A stretch of 64,000 nt of DNA, taken from contig WGNC01000007.1 of NCBI GenBank assembly GCA_016124745.1, positions 1-64,000 on the forward strand, read 5' to 3'. Positions 62,581-64,000 of this stretch are shown here, one piece after another. The position numbers were made by a program, and so were the translations under genes. The first letter of the stretch is position 1; every line of letters begins with the position of its first letter. Below the pieces are notes generated by a model. That model did no database searches and had not been told where the DNA came from. It was given only the letters and a program-made list of their open reading frames with translations. Source of the stretch: Thiobacillus sp. GTDB taxonomy: Bacteria > Pseudomonadota > Gammaproteobacteria > Burkholderiales > Thiobacillaceae.

Positions 62581-62871
62581 CTACTTGTGGGCAATCGGCT
62601 TTTCGGTGAACAGGTAGTCCCTGAGCTCTTTCGAGAAGCTTGGATCCTTGCGGCGAATCCACTCCAGCACCATGGACGCGTGCTCCTTCTCTTCGTCACG
62701 ATTGTGCTCAAGAATCGCTTTCAGTTCATGGTCTTTGCATGCATCAGCGCGCTGGTTATACCAGTCAACGGCCTCCAGCTCTTCCATCAATGAAACGATG
62801 GCGCGGTGCATATCGCGCGTTTCATCAGAAAGCTCTTCCATGGGTTCGTGGTAACCGACACTCGACATCAA
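62581..62871 (-). CDS. encapsulated-ferritin-like (EncFtn) family protein
   Basis: ETRDMHRAIVSLMEELEAVDWYNQRADACKDHELKAILEHNRDEEKEHASMVLEWIRRKDPSFSKELRDYLF; recalled EncFtn ferroxidase residues present. Confidence 0.88.
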   Translation of the reverse strand: MMSSVGYHEPMEELSDETRDMHRAIVSLMEELEAVDWYNQRADACKDHELKAILEHNRDEEKEHASMVLEWIRRKDPSFSKELRDYLFTEKPIAHK

Positions 62872-63004
62872 TTTCTCCTTCGGGTTGAAACAAAAAGCAG
62901 GGCTGCCCCCATTTGCTGCACGTGCACGCCCTGAAAACGAGCCTTAACTGGAGTGTACCTGCTCGAAGCAAGGCGCTGTCAGCGGGGTATGGCCGCGCAT
63001 AAGA

Positions 63005-63796
63005 TCACAATCCTAATTCAGCATCGGTCGCACTGTGTTCGTATTTGTTCTTCGGCGGCCATGGACGGACATGCCAGTCGGGTTCGAAAGCCATGGACGA
63101 TTTGCTGCGCCCCGGAAGCAAGGCGCCGTTTCCCGCTCCTTTGGCGTAGTCGTAATACAGTTTCACCACCTGTTCCTGCGTAGTTTGTTGCGCCGCAGGA
63201 TGTGAGGTGGAGGCTGTAATCCATTCGCGCACGCGCGCGTAACGCGCATCCATGGGCAGCGCGAAGTCTTCGTAATATTCCAGGAACCAGAAGCGCTGGA
63301 AGAACGGCGTGAACACCGTTTCCGCCCAGCCGAATTCTTCGAACAGGAATGGGCCGGCAGGCGAATGCGCCAGCAGGAAATCGTTCAGCTGCGCATACTG
63401 ATTGAGCATGCCTTCGCGCAGCGCTTCGCGACGCGCGGGATCCTGGTTCATCAGCCACCCATAGCCCTGGCTGAAGAAATCACCATCCATGCGCGTCAGC
63501 ATGTTCTCCACCGCTCGCCGCCACGGGTCGCGCTGTGCGACCGGCCGCTCCGGGTAGATGTCCTCGAGGTACTGCAGGATGACCAGGCTTTCCTTGATGA
63601 TGTGCCCGTCCGCGGTCTCCAGGATGGGTAGCGCCGTGGTGCCGCGCGTTTTTTTTAGCAGCCAGTCCGGCCGGGGCTGGGTGATGTCGATCACCTTGAA
63701 GTCGACTTCGTCGCGTCGGCCCTTCAGCGTCAGCAGGATTTCCAATCGCTGGCAGAAAGGACAGGCGGGGATGTGGTAGAGGGTCGGATGCGGCAT
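63005..63796 (-). CDS. glutathione S-transferase family protein (glutaredoxin-like CPFC N-terminus)
   Basis: TLYHIPACPFCQRLEILLTLKGRRDEVDFKVIDITQPRPDWLLKKTRGTTALPILETADGHIIKESLVILQYLEDIYPE. Confidence 0.9.
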   Translation of the reverse strand: MPHPTLYHIPACPFCQRLEILLTLKGRRDEVDFKVIDITQPRPDWLLKKTRGTTALPILETADGHIIKESLVILQYLEDIYPERPVAQRDPWRRAVENMLTRMDGDFFSQGYGWLMNQDPARREALREGMLNQYAQLNDFLLAHSPAGPFLFEEFGWAETVFTPFFQRFWFLEYYEDFALPMDARYARVREWITASTSHPAAQQTTQEQVVKLYYDYAKGAGNGALLPGRSKSSMAFEPDWHVRPWPPKNKYEHSATDAELGL

Positions 63797-63851
63797 GAGT
63801 GTGGTGGAGTGAAAAAACGGCTTGCAGTTAGAAAATATTGCGACGACGGTG

Positions 63852-64000
63852 CTATTCGTCGGATGGCTTGCGGCAGATCGGCCCGTCGATCGGATTCTCC
63901 ATGCTTTGCGCAATCGCAGTCACGATCTCGTGGATCTCGTCGGCCCTGAAATGCTCGAACAGGCGGCGCGCGATCGGCGGCGGGATGCGAATGGTGCGGG
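63852..64000 (-). CDS. partial hypothetical protein, C-terminus only
   Basis: ...TIRIPPPIARRLFEHFRADEIHEIVTAIAQSMENPIDGPICRKPSDE*; 5' part lies outside the window. Confidence 0.6.
   Translation of the reverse strand, partial: RTIRIPPPIARRLFEHFRADEIHEIVTAIAQSMENPIDGPICRKPSDE

Overview
High-GC proteobacterial chromosome window, probably betaproteobacterial by gene content and synteny. Most of it is housekeeping: ABC exporter and adaptor, uvrB, rne/rluC, sppA, two-subunit pyruvate carboxylase-type genes, a yceD-rpmF-plsX-fabH-fabD-fabG-acpP-fabF-pabB-pabC-mltG-tmk-holB-pilZ-tatD run, grpE-dnaK-dnaJ, and tRNA-Asn and tRNA-Ser. Accessory parts: an Xre/RES toxin-antitoxin pair; an exported-sulfatase island with two paralogous arylsulfatases, DUF2092, DUF1254 and two paralogous AraC regulators; and a stress-type segment after tRNA-Ser (MIP channel, P-type H+-ATPase with a C-terminal DUF2934-like tail, PPK2, a stand-alone diiron ODP/MBL protein, an encapsulin-type ferritin without an obvious targeting tail). 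Main observations: (i) a 98-bp tandem repeat of ATGA-coupled micro-ORFs feeding into the radical SAM gene; (ii) a shared motif (CTTGCAWTTCCRGMCA) upstream of both sulfatases and in the DUF1254/AraC2 intergenic region, at near-identical spacing for the sulfatases; (iii) the MIP / H+-ATPase-DUF2934 / PPK2 gene run; (iv) an EncFtn-like protein without encapsulin in view; (v) several structured intergenic elements (rpmF leader, acpP-fabF, dnaK-dnaJ, a 270-bp element with inverted-repeat ends). All family calls come from reading the translations; no database search was run.
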